Below, in pieces: positions 17,140 through 24,879 of a stretch of DNA of 64,000 bases. Within the stretch, counting starts at the first letter, position 1, and every line of letters begins with the position of its first letter. This DNA is from Thalassobacillus devorans (GTDB lineage Bacteria > Bacillota > Bacilli > Bacillales > Halobacillaceae), in contig NZ_FXEH01000005.1 in the NCBI RefSeq assembly GCF_900176565.1, positions 583,384-647,383 of the forward strand, in the 5' to 3' direction. A program made the position numbers and the translations under genes. The notes under the pieces were generated by a model that was not told the origin of the DNA, did not search any database, and worked only from the letters and a program-made list of their open reading frames with translations.

Positions 17140-18129
17140 CTAAGAAGACTCTCTTTTAATAAGCTCTACATCTAATTCGGTTACATATTTTTCAACTTTT
17201 TTACCATCAATTATTGATAACAAAGTATTCATCGCTCTTTTTCCAATTTCATAAATTGGTTGTTTTATAGTTGTGATGCTTGGTATTGTCATTGCAGAAA
17301 GCGAAGTATTATCAAAACCAACTAATTTGATATCCTTAGGCACGCTTATACCTCTTTTATTTAATGCCTTAAGAGCCCCAAGCGCCATTAAATCATTCCC
17401 TGCGAAAACACCATCGATTTCGGAGTCCTTGTCTAGTAATTCGTTCATTCCATCGAAACCATGTGAAACATGAAAACCATTTTGGTAAGAAATAAGACTA
17501 GGTAGATAGCATGTATTTTTCTTACACGCCTCTTCGAACCCAACGAACCTTTCTCTGGAAGCATAAACTTCAAAAGGGCCAGCTATGTGTGCAATTTTTT
17601 TACAACCTTGATCAATTAAATGCTTTACAGCAATATAAGAACCTTCTCTGTTTTTTGAAACAATGGCGGGGATGTTAGAAGAATGAAAAATCCTATCTAG
17701 AACGACAACAGGGAATCGATCCTGGTATAAATTTAGGATTTGTTGTTCGTCAATGGTGTAGGAGGCAATGATGATACCGTCAACCTGTTTTGTTTGAAGA
17801 ACATCAATATAATTTTTTTCTTTCTGAAGATTGTCATCCGTATTACAAAGTAACACGGTATAGCCAATTTCACTTGCAACATCTTCAATTGCACGCGCAA
17901 TTTCAGGAAAGAATGGGTTCATAATATCCGGAATGATAAGTCCCACAGTATAAGTTTTTTTACCAGAAAGACTTCTCGCAATTGTATTTGGCTTATAATT
18001 TAGTTCTTTAATAGCTTTTTGAATCGCTTGTTTTGCATCAGCACTCACATACCCTGACTTGTTAATTACTCTTGATACTGTAGCAACTGAGCAACCAGAT
18101 AACTTGCTGACATCTCTTATTGTTACCAA
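17140..18129 (-). CDS. LacI-family regulator of the ribose operon
   Basis: A 329-residue LacI/GalR regulator resembling RbsR. The helix-turn-helix TIRDVSKLSGCSVATVSRVI and hinge YKPNTIARSLSG are complete, followed by a sugar-binding domain. The TTG start at 18129 is preferred: AAGGGAG lies 7-8 bases before it and the protein then begins directly with VTIRDVS, as LacI proteins do. The ATG at 18174 lies next to a palindromic operator and lacks a ribosome binding site. It heads the ribokinase operon and probably represses it through two palindromes upstream. Confidence 0.88.
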   Translation of the reverse strand: MVTIRDVSKLSGCSVATVSRVINKSGYVSADAKQAIQKAIKELNYKPNTIARSLSGKKTYTVGLIIPDIMNPFFPEIARAIEDVASEIGYTVLLCNTDDNLQKEKNYIDVLQTKQVDGIIIASYTIDEQQILNLYQDRFPVVVLDRIFHSSNIPAIVSKNREGSYIAVKHLIDQGCKKIAHIAGPFEVYASRERFVGFEEACKKNTCYLPSLISYQNGFHVSHGFDGMNELLDKDSEIDGVFAGNDLMALGALKALNKRGISVPKDIKLVGFDNTSLSAMTIPSITTIKQPIYEIGKRAMNTLLSIIDGKKVEKYVTELDVELIKRESS

Positions 18130-18157
18130 CCCGAACTCTCCCTTATTCAATTGTTTG

Positions 18158-18171
18158 TGTAATCGGTTACA
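18158..18171. promoter_or_regulatory. LacI-type operator, proximal
   Basis: TGTAATCGGTTACA is a palindrome with one mismatch and the central CG step of LacI-family operators. It lies just upstream of the TTG start of the regulator. Confidence 0.75.
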
Positions 18172-18212
18172 CATTAAAATATTCAGATATCACAACAGCA
18201 TTATCAAACATG

Positions 18213-18226
18213 TGTAACCGGTTACA
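18213..18226. promoter_or_regulatory. LacI-type operator, distal
   Basis: TGTAACCGGTTACA is a perfect 14-bp palindrome, the same box as at 18158-18171. The centres are 55 bp apart, about five helical turns, which would suit looping or joint binding. The gene-free stretch 18227-18472 shows nothing else recognisable. Confidence 0.8.
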
Positions 18227-18472
18227 TACATGTTAATACAATATTTCAGAATAGTCAATAAATTTTTGAAATTTATAAAAAAAGGCTGGAATCGCTTGCG
18301 AAAGGAACTGACTAGAACAAAGCCCTTGTTTAAAGTCTTATCTTATTGAAGAGCTCTCTAATTAATATTTAGATGGCAAATAACAAACAGCTGTTGATGC
18401 TGTAAAAACCGGGGCAGAGAAGCGAAGCAAAAAGAAACTGGTTTTAGTATAATTCCTCCCTTACTAATAAAA

Positions 18473-18506
18473 GTTGCCTGCCCCCAACACACCGGGGGCA
18501 GGCAAC
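18473..18506 (-). terminator. Terminator after the ADC-family gene
   Basis: GTTGCCTGCCCCC and GGGGGCAGGCAAC form a perfect 13-bp GC-rich stem with an 8-base loop. On the minus strand it is followed by TTTTATT. It lies about 95 bases past the stop at 18602 and closes the sigma-54 symporter operon. Confidence 0.85.
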
Positions 18507-18601
18507 GAAATATAGTCCGTCAAACGTATTTTTCCTAATATGCTTTTTATTTGTTCCACTTGCATCTTAAGCTCATAAACCATTTCTACTTTGTCACTAC
18601 T

Positions 18602-19342
18602 TCACTTCAACCGATCAATGATTTTCCCCCAGCCATTTTCCTCGGTTGCATAAAAGTCACCCACGGTATACGTGCCACCTAAAATCTCCTTAGGCTGAAG
18701 GTCTTCTAAAGGTGTAGTTTTATCTCCACCCATCTTGACGGAAATGCTTCCTGTCTGGCTTGAAGATAGCTCGAAATCTGGAGTAGTATCTCTGGCAATA
18801 ACATTTTGGTATAACACTCCACCTCCTGGGTGCGGAACGGTTTGCAAGTTGAGGTGAGGGGTCAACTTCAATTCAGGAAGCGATACCGCTTCGCTATTTA
18901 GACCAAATTCCAGTCGAATGATTTCCTTTCCAGCTTTCACTGCACTAGCCACCACTTTACCATCTGTTCTTTCAACGGATAGTTCCGCATATTTCTTTGG
19001 ATAGCCCCATAACTCACGCCCTGCAGCAATCGCGAAATCTTCATTTTCGTATTCAAACAGGTATTGTCCTCCAACGGTGTCTTTATACCTTGCTGGAATG
19101 ACGACAGCACAATCAATAAATGCTCCTTTATTACAGTTTCCAAAATCAGATACAGTGACAATGAACGTATTATCAACATACTCAAATGGAGTTTGTTCCA
19201 GGTATTTTTTTATAATAGCTTCATCAGTCCGGCATATGGCAGTTACTGTTTGGTTATTTTTACACTCATATGGTACAAAAGGGTCTGGAAATAGCGGTGA
19301 TTGGATCGGTACATTGTTTCCTGTCTTATAGGTTGTTGGCAT
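18602..19342 (-). CDS. Acetoacetate decarboxylase-family protein
   Basis: A 246-residue protein of the acetoacetate decarboxylase fold. The key motif GRELWGYPKKYAEL near 109 carries the paired lysines; in the classic enzyme the first forms a Schiff base with the substrate and the second lowers its pKa. The C-terminal GGTYTVGDF also fits. Family members include true decarboxylases as well as aldolase-dehydratases acting on 2-keto acids. It follows the PutP-type symporter by 12 bases in a sigma-54 unit beside hydroxyproline genes, so a role in a keto-acid side path is possible but unproven. Confidence 0.85.
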   Translation of the reverse strand: MPTTYKTGNNVPIQSPLFPDPFVPYECKNNQTVTAICRTDEAIIKKYLEQTPFEYVDNTFIVTVSDFGNCNKGAFIDCAVVIPARYKDTVGGQYLFEYENEDFAIAAGRELWGYPKKYAELSVERTDGKVVASAVKAGKEIIRLEFGLNSEAVSLPELKLTPHLNLQTVPHPGGGVLYQNVIARDTTPDFELSSSQTGSISVKMGGDKTTPLEDLQPKEILGGTYTVGDFYATEENGWGKIIDRLK

Positions 19343-19354
19343 AAAAATTCCTCC

Positions 19355-20791
19355 TTAATTAACTTGTTCGATATTATTTGCTTCCTCTGCTGTTGATGTA
19401 GTCAGCTTACTGACAACGATAATGACGATAAAGGATACAATAACTCCTGGTATTAGTTCATAAAGGTATGCGGCGTAAGGGGTGTTTACCCAAATGATGG
19501 CAGTCAATGCTCCGGCGAGCATTCCTGAAAACGCCCCCCACTTCGTGACAGTGTTTGAATATAAGCTTAATATGAGCAATGGACCAAAAGCTGAAGCCAG
19601 TCCTGCCCAGGCATATAATACTAACGTGAACACAGCCTGGATATTCATTAACGCCACAGAGGTTGCTACTATTCCTAACAAAACCATCGTTACCCTGCTG
19701 ATCTTCAGGTACTGTTGGTCTGTAAATTCTTTTTTAACAACACTCTTAAAGATATCACTCGCAATAGCCTGGGTCGCTACCATCACTTGGGAAGAGAAAG
19801 TTGACTGGATAGCAGCGAAGATCGCGCCGATTACAATACCGGAAACCACAGGCGGCATAATATCTGATGTGAGTTGTGGAAAAACATATTCCGCATCACT
19901 GAGATTGGGAAGCATGATTCTCCCAATTAATCCAAGTAAGTTAGAGCCAGTCATAACGATTATGACCCAAATCATAGCGATGAATGTGCCTTGGCGGATT
20001 GATTGGTCATCTTTCGCAGATAAGAATCGCTGCACTATGTGGGGCTGGCCCGGCTCACCTAACCCGAAGCCAATAAGTCCGATTAACACACCGAAACCTA
20101 ACGCCCCTGTCGCTCCACCTGTTGAGGACAGCAGCATAGGATCGATATTGGCTGCCTGATTGAAGAATGAATTCCACCCACCTAGCTGGATGATCATGTA
20201 GGCCGGGAAGAAAACTAATACTCCCATCATGATGAATCCCTGAATGACATCTGTCCAAACAACAGAGCGATATCCACCAAAGACGGCATACCCTAAAACA
20301 AACGCTGCGCAAAGCACCAGTCCTGTATTAAAGTTTAAGTTCACAATAGCATCCAGCGCTTTTCCTGCAGCCGTCAATTGGGAAGCCATATAGGCAACAA
20401 AGAAAATCACTATAATGATACTGGTTGTCACTTTCAAAAGGTGGCTTTTATCATAGAACCGCTTTTCAAAAAAGTCTGCCAGGCTAAGACAATTCTTCTC
20501 CTGCCCATACCTTCGCAGCTTCGGGGCCACGATGAACCAGTTTAGAAAGTAACCGATAACAAAACCCGGAAGCATCCACATCGTGGAAATCCCACCAACA
20601 TAGGAAGCCCCTGCAGCACCAATGAAAATCCATCCACTGGTATCGGTAGCTCCAGCACTGATGGCTGTTGCCACTGGCCCAAAGCTGCGATCACCCAGGT
20701 AATAGCCTGCTTCGCTTTTCGTTATGAATCGCTCAGCCACTACACCAATTGCGAACACTGCTATCAAATAAATAACAAATGTAGTGATCAT
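19355..20791 (-). CDS. putP: Sodium/proline-type symporter (SSS family)
   Basis: A 478-residue sodium-solute symporter with about 13 predicted membrane spans. The family segments SAGATDTSGWIFIGAAGASYVGG (near 45, Na+/proline site), GFGLGEPGQPHIVQRF near 239 and AGLASAFGPLLILSLY near 393 are all typical of PutP, matching its usual 480-500 residues. It would import proline or hydroxyproline with sodium. The start overlaps the stop of a 40-residue upstream peptide (ATGA) and the operon is driven by a sigma-54 promoter at 20957-20973. Confidence 0.88.
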   Translation of the reverse strand: MITTFVIYLIAVFAIGVVAERFITKSEAGYYLGDRSFGPVATAISAGATDTSGWIFIGAAGASYVGGISTMWMLPGFVIGYFLNWFIVAPKLRRYGQEKNCLSLADFFEKRFYDKSHLLKVTTSIIIVIFFVAYMASQLTAAGKALDAIVNLNFNTGLVLCAAFVLGYAVFGGYRSVVWTDVIQGFIMMGVLVFFPAYMIIQLGGWNSFFNQAANIDPMLLSSTGGATGALGFGVLIGLIGFGLGEPGQPHIVQRFLSAKDDQSIRQGTFIAMIWVIIVMTGSNLLGLIGRIMLPNLSDAEYVFPQLTSDIMPPVVSGIVIGAIFAAIQSTFSSQVMVATQAIASDIFKSVVKKEFTDQQYLKISRVTMVLLGIVATSVALMNIQAVFTLVLYAWAGLASAFGPLLILSLYSNTVTKWGAFSGMLAGALTAIIWVNTPYAAYLYELIPGVIVSFIVIIVVSKLTTSTAEEANNIEQVN

Positions 20792-20910
20792 GTCTGTTTA
20801 TCCGCCTCCTTTTTCTTCGTCCATTTCAATAAGACCCCCGTAAGAACCAAGCTTACTACCGGTACAATGATATAAAGGAATGTGACAAGAAATGGTACGG
20901 AATCTTCCAC
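20788..20910 (-). CDS. 40-residue symporter-associated membrane peptide
   Basis: A small open frame encoding 40 residues: an acidic N terminus (VEDSVPFL), one hydrophobic segment of about 20 residues (residues 7-28), then a basic tail KWTKKK. The GTG start lies 7 bases after AGGAGG and the stop overlaps the putP start by four bases, so translation is coupled. This architecture and position match small accessory proteins seen beside SSS-family symporters, thought to sit in the membrane with the carrier. The alternative ATG four bases earlier is in another frame and gives a non-hydrophobic peptide. Confidence 0.75.
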   Translation of the reverse strand: MEDSVPFLVTFLYIIVPVVSLVLTGVLLKWTKKKEADKQT

Positions 20911-20956
20911 TCATTTTCCTCCTTTTTATTCAAAATTTACTTTTCTCTTATAATAC

Positions 20957-20973
20957 TTGCAAGTTACATGCCA
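20957..20973 (-). promoter_or_regulatory. Sigma-54 (-24/-12) promoter for the symporter operon
   Basis: On the minus strand TGGCATGTAACTTGCAA carries the -24 GG and -12 GC elements at exact spacing (consensus TGGCACG-N4-TTGCA, one difference). It lies about 47 bases upstream of the small membrane peptide and points at it. Confidence 0.88.
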
Positions 20974-21030
20974 ACTTTTTAAATGTTTAAATTACGGTGT
21001 TTTCAGAATAGTCAGCCTTGTAATTACTAA

Positions 21031-21070
21031 AAAAACTACTCAAAAATTCACTCATTTTTGAGTAGTTTTT
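21031..21070 (-). terminator. Terminator overlapping the end of the sigma-54 activator gene
   Basis: AAAAACTACTCAAAAA and TTTTTGAGTAGTTTTT form a perfect 16-bp stem with an 8-base loop. It includes the stop codon and last five codons of the activator gene at 21052-22488 and ends in a T-run on the minus strand. Confidence 0.85.
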
Positions 21071-22488
21071 ATTTCTTTTATATAGTCTTTCAGATGATAT
21101 TTCTTCAATTTCTTATCTAAAGTCTGCTGGGGGATATCCAATTCTCTTGCAGCTCGGGAAATGTTACCGTTAGTTTTTCTCAATGCTTTCTTAATCAAAT
21201 CTGCTTCCAATCGTTGAACTTCCTGTTTTAATAATATCCGTTCCGTAGAGTCAGCACCTTCTGCTTTAGAAGGTTTCGGCATGCTTAAAACGGAATGTGG
21301 CTGAACATCATCCAAACAAATTTGCTCACGGTTCGATAAATTCATGGCCCGCTCTATCATATTCCTTAACTCTCGTACATTCCCAGGCCAGTCATGATCA
21401 AGGAAAAATGCCATCGTATCTTCGGAAACTGACGTTACCTTTTTTCCTAATCTATCGTTAAAAGAACGAATGAAATAGTCAACCAATAATGGGAGGTCTT
21501 CCTTCCTCTCCCGTAGTGGAGGTACCTCGAGATACAAAACGTTCAATCGATAATACAAATCTTGACGCATCTCCCCACTTTCCAAAAGTTCTTCCGGCCT
21601 GACATTCAAAGCAGAAATCAACCTTACATCAACGGCTTTTTCCTTATGGTCCCCTATTCTTCGCACTTTTCCCTCTTGCAAGACACGAAGAATTTTTGTT
21701 TGCAAAGTAATAGGCATGGAATTGATTTCATCCAGGAAAAGCGTTCCCCCATTAGCTGCTTCAAACAATCCAGGCTTATCCTCAGCCCCTGTAAACCCTC
21801 CTTTAGCTGTGCCAAATAAAATGCTTTCCAGCAGCGTTTCCGGAATAGCCGCACAGTTTTGGGTTACAAGGGGTCCGTTTTGCTTTGAATGAATCGCTTG
21901 CACAATCAGCTCTTTCCCAGTCCCTGTTTCTCCGTAAATCAAAATTGGTGAAGGACTGCACGCAACCATATTTATCGTTTCTTTCACTTTTTTTATGGCA
22001 GGACTCTCTCCAATTATAGTTTGTTCCATAGTATATGTATCATCACTAGCAATGGAGCCTGGAGAATGTTCGTTTCTATTTATCTCTTGTAATTTCTCGG
22101 ACATGTCTTTCAAACCAGAAATATCCGAGAAGACTTCAAATACGCCTACCACCTCTTCCCCTCTAATAATAGGGTAGGTAGACGTTACTGTTGTCTTTCT
22201 TTCCCCTCGATAGGTTACAAATGTTTGTATTTTTTCTTTAATAGGTCGTTTCGTATGAAAAGCATTAATGATCGTGCTATTTTCCTGATTTAAATCAGGA
22301 AAAATATCAAATATACTCCGCCCGACTACCGCATTTTCTTTGAAGCCCATCGTTGTGGCTGCTTCATTCAGGTAAATTGCCTCATATGCCTGATTAACGA
22401 TAATGATTCCTTCTCTCATCGAAGAAAAAACATCTTCTATATATTCCTTTTCTTGAAAAAAAGAATTCAAATCAAGTGAATGAGCCAA
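21052..22488 (-). CDS. Sigma-54 dependent transcriptional activator (PAS-AAA+-Fis)
   Basis: A 478-residue enhancer-binding protein. The N-terminal PAS domain (about 18-130) senses a signal. The AAA+ domain follows, with Walker A GETGTGKE near 185, the sigma-54 contact loop GGFTGA near 233 (usual GAFTGA), Walker B GGTLFLDEIN near 249 and RLNVLYLEVPPLRERKEDL near 317. A Fis-type helix-turn-helix GNISRAARELDIPQQTLDKKL closes the protein. It is similar in layout to RocR/AcoR. It probably activates the nearby sigma-54 promoters at 20957 and/or 22812. Start is TTG after GGGGGAGAGGG. The stop lies inside its own terminator. Confidence 0.9.
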   Translation of the reverse strand: MAHSLDLNSFFQEKEYIEDVFSSMREGIIIVNQAYEAIYLNEAATTMGFKENAVVGRSIFDIFPDLNQENSTIINAFHTKRPIKEKIQTFVTYRGERKTTVTSTYPIIRGEEVVGVFEVFSDISGLKDMSEKLQEINRNEHSPGSIASDDTYTMEQTIIGESPAIKKVKETINMVACSPSPILIYGETGTGKELIVQAIHSKQNGPLVTQNCAAIPETLLESILFGTAKGGFTGAEDKPGLFEAANGGTLFLDEINSMPITLQTKILRVLQEGKVRRIGDHKEKAVDVRLISALNVRPEELLESGEMRQDLYYRLNVLYLEVPPLRERKEDLPLLVDYFIRSFNDRLGKKVTSVSEDTMAFFLDHDWPGNVRELRNMIERAMNLSNREQICLDDVQPHSVLSMPKPSKAEGADSTERILLKQEVQRLEADLIKKALRKTNGNISRAARELDIPQQTLDKKLKKYHLKDYIKEIKTTQK

Positions 22489-22811
22489 GCCCTCTCCCCC
22501 TATCCCGCAGTTACTTTACAAGTATTCTATCATAACTCAATGGACTTCTTTCTATGGGAGGTAGAAGAGATAGTGAAAAATAACATAGATGAATAAAATG
22601 AATGGAAAGTATTCTTCAAGGGTGGCTTGTAATACCCATTTTTTTCCTATACCACTTTTCACTAAGAACAATATAGTGGCATTTGACTTTGCCCCTTTTT
22701 GCTAACTGCATGTTTAATAAAATACATTTTTAAACACTTGTGTAAAAATGTCATCAATAAATATCTTCTATATCAAAATTGAAATAGTATATAATTACGC
22801 ATCTTAACGAT

Positions 22812-22827
22812 TGGCACGAAACTTGCA
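22812..22827 (+). promoter_or_regulatory. Sigma-54 (-24/-12) promoter for the aconitase X genes
   Basis: TGGCACGAAACTTGCA matches the sigma-54 consensus at all key positions with exact spacing. Transcription would start near 22840 and give a leader of about 170 bases before 23012. The rest of 22489-23011 is AT-rich without a recognisable gene. Confidence 0.93.
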
Positions 22828-23011
22828 AGTATAGTAGCATAATAGATTTTTCATAACTGATTTTTTGGGGAGGTGGAAAACAAAATAATAGAAAATTCCA
22901 ATAGAACAAGTAAGAATTGACATTAAAGAAAGGTGAAAACATTTTATTTAACCAATCGAATGTGGTAAATCCAAACACTCTTTAAAATTATCTCAAAGGT
23001 GGGAATTCATA

Positions 23012-23479
23012 ATGGAGAACAACAATGAACTTATGGATGAATCGATGAGACCGTTGAATCAGGCAAAACATGTAACAGGAAACGTTATCGTCGCAGGAAA
23101 AGGAGAGGGAGAGGTTATTGCAACGGATGTCCCCTTAAGTTTTTGGGGAGGATACAATTCTGAAACGGGTGATATTATTGATCACCATCACCCACTTTAC
23201 GGTGAAAATCTAAATGGGAAGGTTTTTGTCTTGCCTGCAGGCCGAGGTTCTTGTACTGGAAGTATGGTTCTACTTCAGGCCATCTATTCGCACAATTCTC
23301 CGGGTGCTATTATTTTAAAACAAGTGGATGAAATCATCTCATTAGGGGCCATTGTGGCAGATGAAATATTTAAAATGAAGCTTCCGATCATTGCACTTAA
23401 CGGACCCGATTTTGCTTTGGCTCAAAAAGCAAGCTATATAAAAGTCTCTGAAGATGGAAAAGTAGTCATCAATCATTAA
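23012..23479 (+). CDS. Aconitase X small (swivel) subunit, DUF126
   Basis: A 155-residue protein matching the small subunit of aconitase X. The family motif PAGRGSCTGS near 76, the N-terminal GEVIATDVPLSFWGGY near 36 and IVALNGPDF-like IIALNGPDF near 129 are visible. It forms the mobile swivel domain that closes the active site together with the large subunit, coded 62 bases downstream. In bacteria this pair is known as cis-3-hydroxy-L-proline dehydratase; in archaea it is a mevalonate 5-phosphate dehydratase. The hydroxyproline neighbours favour the first. Ribosome binding site AAAGGTGGG precedes the ATG. Confidence 0.92.
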   Translation: MENNNELMDESMRPLNQAKHVTGNVIVAGKGEGEVIATDVPLSFWGGYNSETGDIIDHHHPLYGENLNGKVFVLPAGRGSCTGSMVLLQAIYSHNSPGAIILKQVDEIISLGAIVADEIFKMKLPIIALNGPDFALAQKASYIKVSEDGKVVINH

Positions 23480-23541
23480 TTAATATTGGTAGATTTATAT
23501 TTAATCCTATTAGAAAATCCAATACATGGGTGGTGCTAGTT

Positions 23542-24822
23542 GTGTCGAACATTAAATTATCAGAGTGGGATAAACGTCTTTTAGAAGGAAAAGAAGGTAA
23601 GGCTAAACAAATCGCCATGCAAATTATTGTAAGAATGGCTGATGTACAAAAAGCAAAACAGCTAATTGGTATTTCTCAGGCTCATATTGACGGTTGCATT
23701 TATACAGGAGAGGCTAGTCTTAAATTCGCAGAAACATTAGCAGACTTAAATGGGGAAGTCTCTGTTCCGACAACACTAAACTCCATCTCTGTTGACCAGC
23801 AAAGGTGGAAAAAACAGGGTGTGGATTCAGGTTTTGCAGAATTAGCTAATCGGTTAGCCCAAGCATACGTACAAATGGGTGCAAAACCATCCTTCACTTG
23901 TTCCCCTTACCAATTGCCTGAAAAGCCAAACTTTGGAGAACATATTGCATGGGCAGAGTCCAACGCAGTAGTTTTCGCCAATAGTGTGATAGGAGCAAGA
24001 ACTAACCGCTATCCGGATTTTATGGATATATGTGCTGCATTAACAGGGAGAGCCCCGTTATCAGGTTATCATTTAGATGAAGAGCGTTTAGGCGATGTGT
24101 TAGTTGAATTGCCAGGTCTTGACCATATAGATGATTCTTTTTTTCCAGTGTTAGGGTATTTAGTGGGCGGGAAAGTGGAGTCTCAAGTTCCAGTGGTTCA
24201 TGGTCTCAACTACAAACCTACTCGCGATGACTTAAAGGCATTCGGTGCAGCTGTTGCTACATCAGGAGCGGTAGGAATGTTTCATATAGTTGGAGTTACA
24301 CCAGAAGCACCAACTGTAGAGGAAGCGCTGGGGCAGAAAACTCTTACAGAACACTGGAAAGTAACAATGGAAGAATTGAAAAATGCTTGGAAAGAATTGA
24401 ATACAGCAAACGATCAGAAAATTGATCTTATCGCCTTTGGTAATCCGCACTTTTCAATTTCGGAATGTTCAAAACTCGCTGATATTTGCCGGGGGAAACG
24501 GAAGCATCCGGATGTTAACGTATTGATTACAACAAGCAGATATGTCTATGAGGAAGCTAGAAAGCAAGGGTTAACAGATGAAATAGAAAGATTTGGAGCA
24601 GAATTCATTACAGATACTTGCTGGTGCATGATTGAAAGACCAGTTATTCCTGAACATACACAAACCATTATGACTAATTCAGCAAAATATGCCCACTACG
24701 CTCCAGGACTTGTAGATTGTAACGTTTATTTTGGAAGCATAGAGGATTGTGTTCGTACTGCAACCTCCGGAAAACCTCAAGTTTCTGAACCAAAATGGTT
24801 ACAAGAAAACACGTATACATGA
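23542..24822 (+). CDS. Aconitase X catalytic subunit, probably cis-3-hydroxy-L-proline dehydratase
   Basis: A 426-residue aconitase X large subunit (DUF521). The family signature FTCSPYQLPEKPNFGEHIAW near 116 contains an iron-sulfur ligand Cys, followed by ESNAVVFANSVIGARTNR near 136. The C-terminal TDTCWCMIERPV near 355 supplies further Cys. It would dehydrate cis-3-hydroxy-L-proline to 1-pyrroline-2-carboxylate, feeding the proline pool. A GTG start at 23542 is preferred: GGGTGGTG lies just upstream and the protein then begins with SNIKLSEWD. A GTG four codons earlier would overlap that site. Driven with the small subunit by the sigma-54 promoter at 22812. Confidence 0.9.
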   Translation: MSNIKLSEWDKRLLEGKEGKAKQIAMQIIVRMADVQKAKQLIGISQAHIDGCIYTGEASLKFAETLADLNGEVSVPTTLNSISVDQQRWKKQGVDSGFAELANRLAQAYVQMGAKPSFTCSPYQLPEKPNFGEHIAWAESNAVVFANSVIGARTNRYPDFMDICAALTGRAPLSGYHLDEERLGDVLVELPGLDHIDDSFFPVLGYLVGGKVESQVPVVHGLNYKPTRDDLKAFGAAVATSGAVGMFHIVGVTPEAPTVEEALGQKTLTEHWKVTMEELKNAWKELNTANDQKIDLIAFGNPHFSISECSKLADICRGKRKHPDVNVLITTSRYVYEEARKQGLTDEIERFGAEFITDTCWCMIERPVIPEHTQTIMTNSAKYAHYAPGLVDCNVYFGSIEDCVRTATSGKPQVSEPKWLQENTYT

Positions 24823-24828
24823 AACTTA

Positions 24829-24862
24829 AACAGGCACCTTCTCCATCGAGAAGGTGCCTGTT
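24829..24862. terminator. Terminator shared by convergent aconitase X and ALDH genes
   Basis: AACAGGCACCTTCTC and GAGAAGGTGCCTGTT form a perfect 15-bp stem with a CATC loop. It lies between two genes that converge (stops at 24822 and 24880). U-runs are weak on both sides, but the stem strength and position support a bidirectional terminator. Confidence 0.82.
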
Positions 24863-24879
24863 CAAGTATTCATTTAGCT

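Noticed and set aside
22676-22692. A fifth sigma-54-like promoter, TGGCATTTGACTTTGCC
   Set aside because: The GG to GC spacing is one base too long compared with the four good sites, and such promoters rarely tolerate this.
22754-22978. 74-codon open frame on the minus strand opposite the sigma-54 leader
   Set aside because: Composition is that of translated AT-rich DNA, and it lies opposite the promoter and leader of the aconitase X genes.
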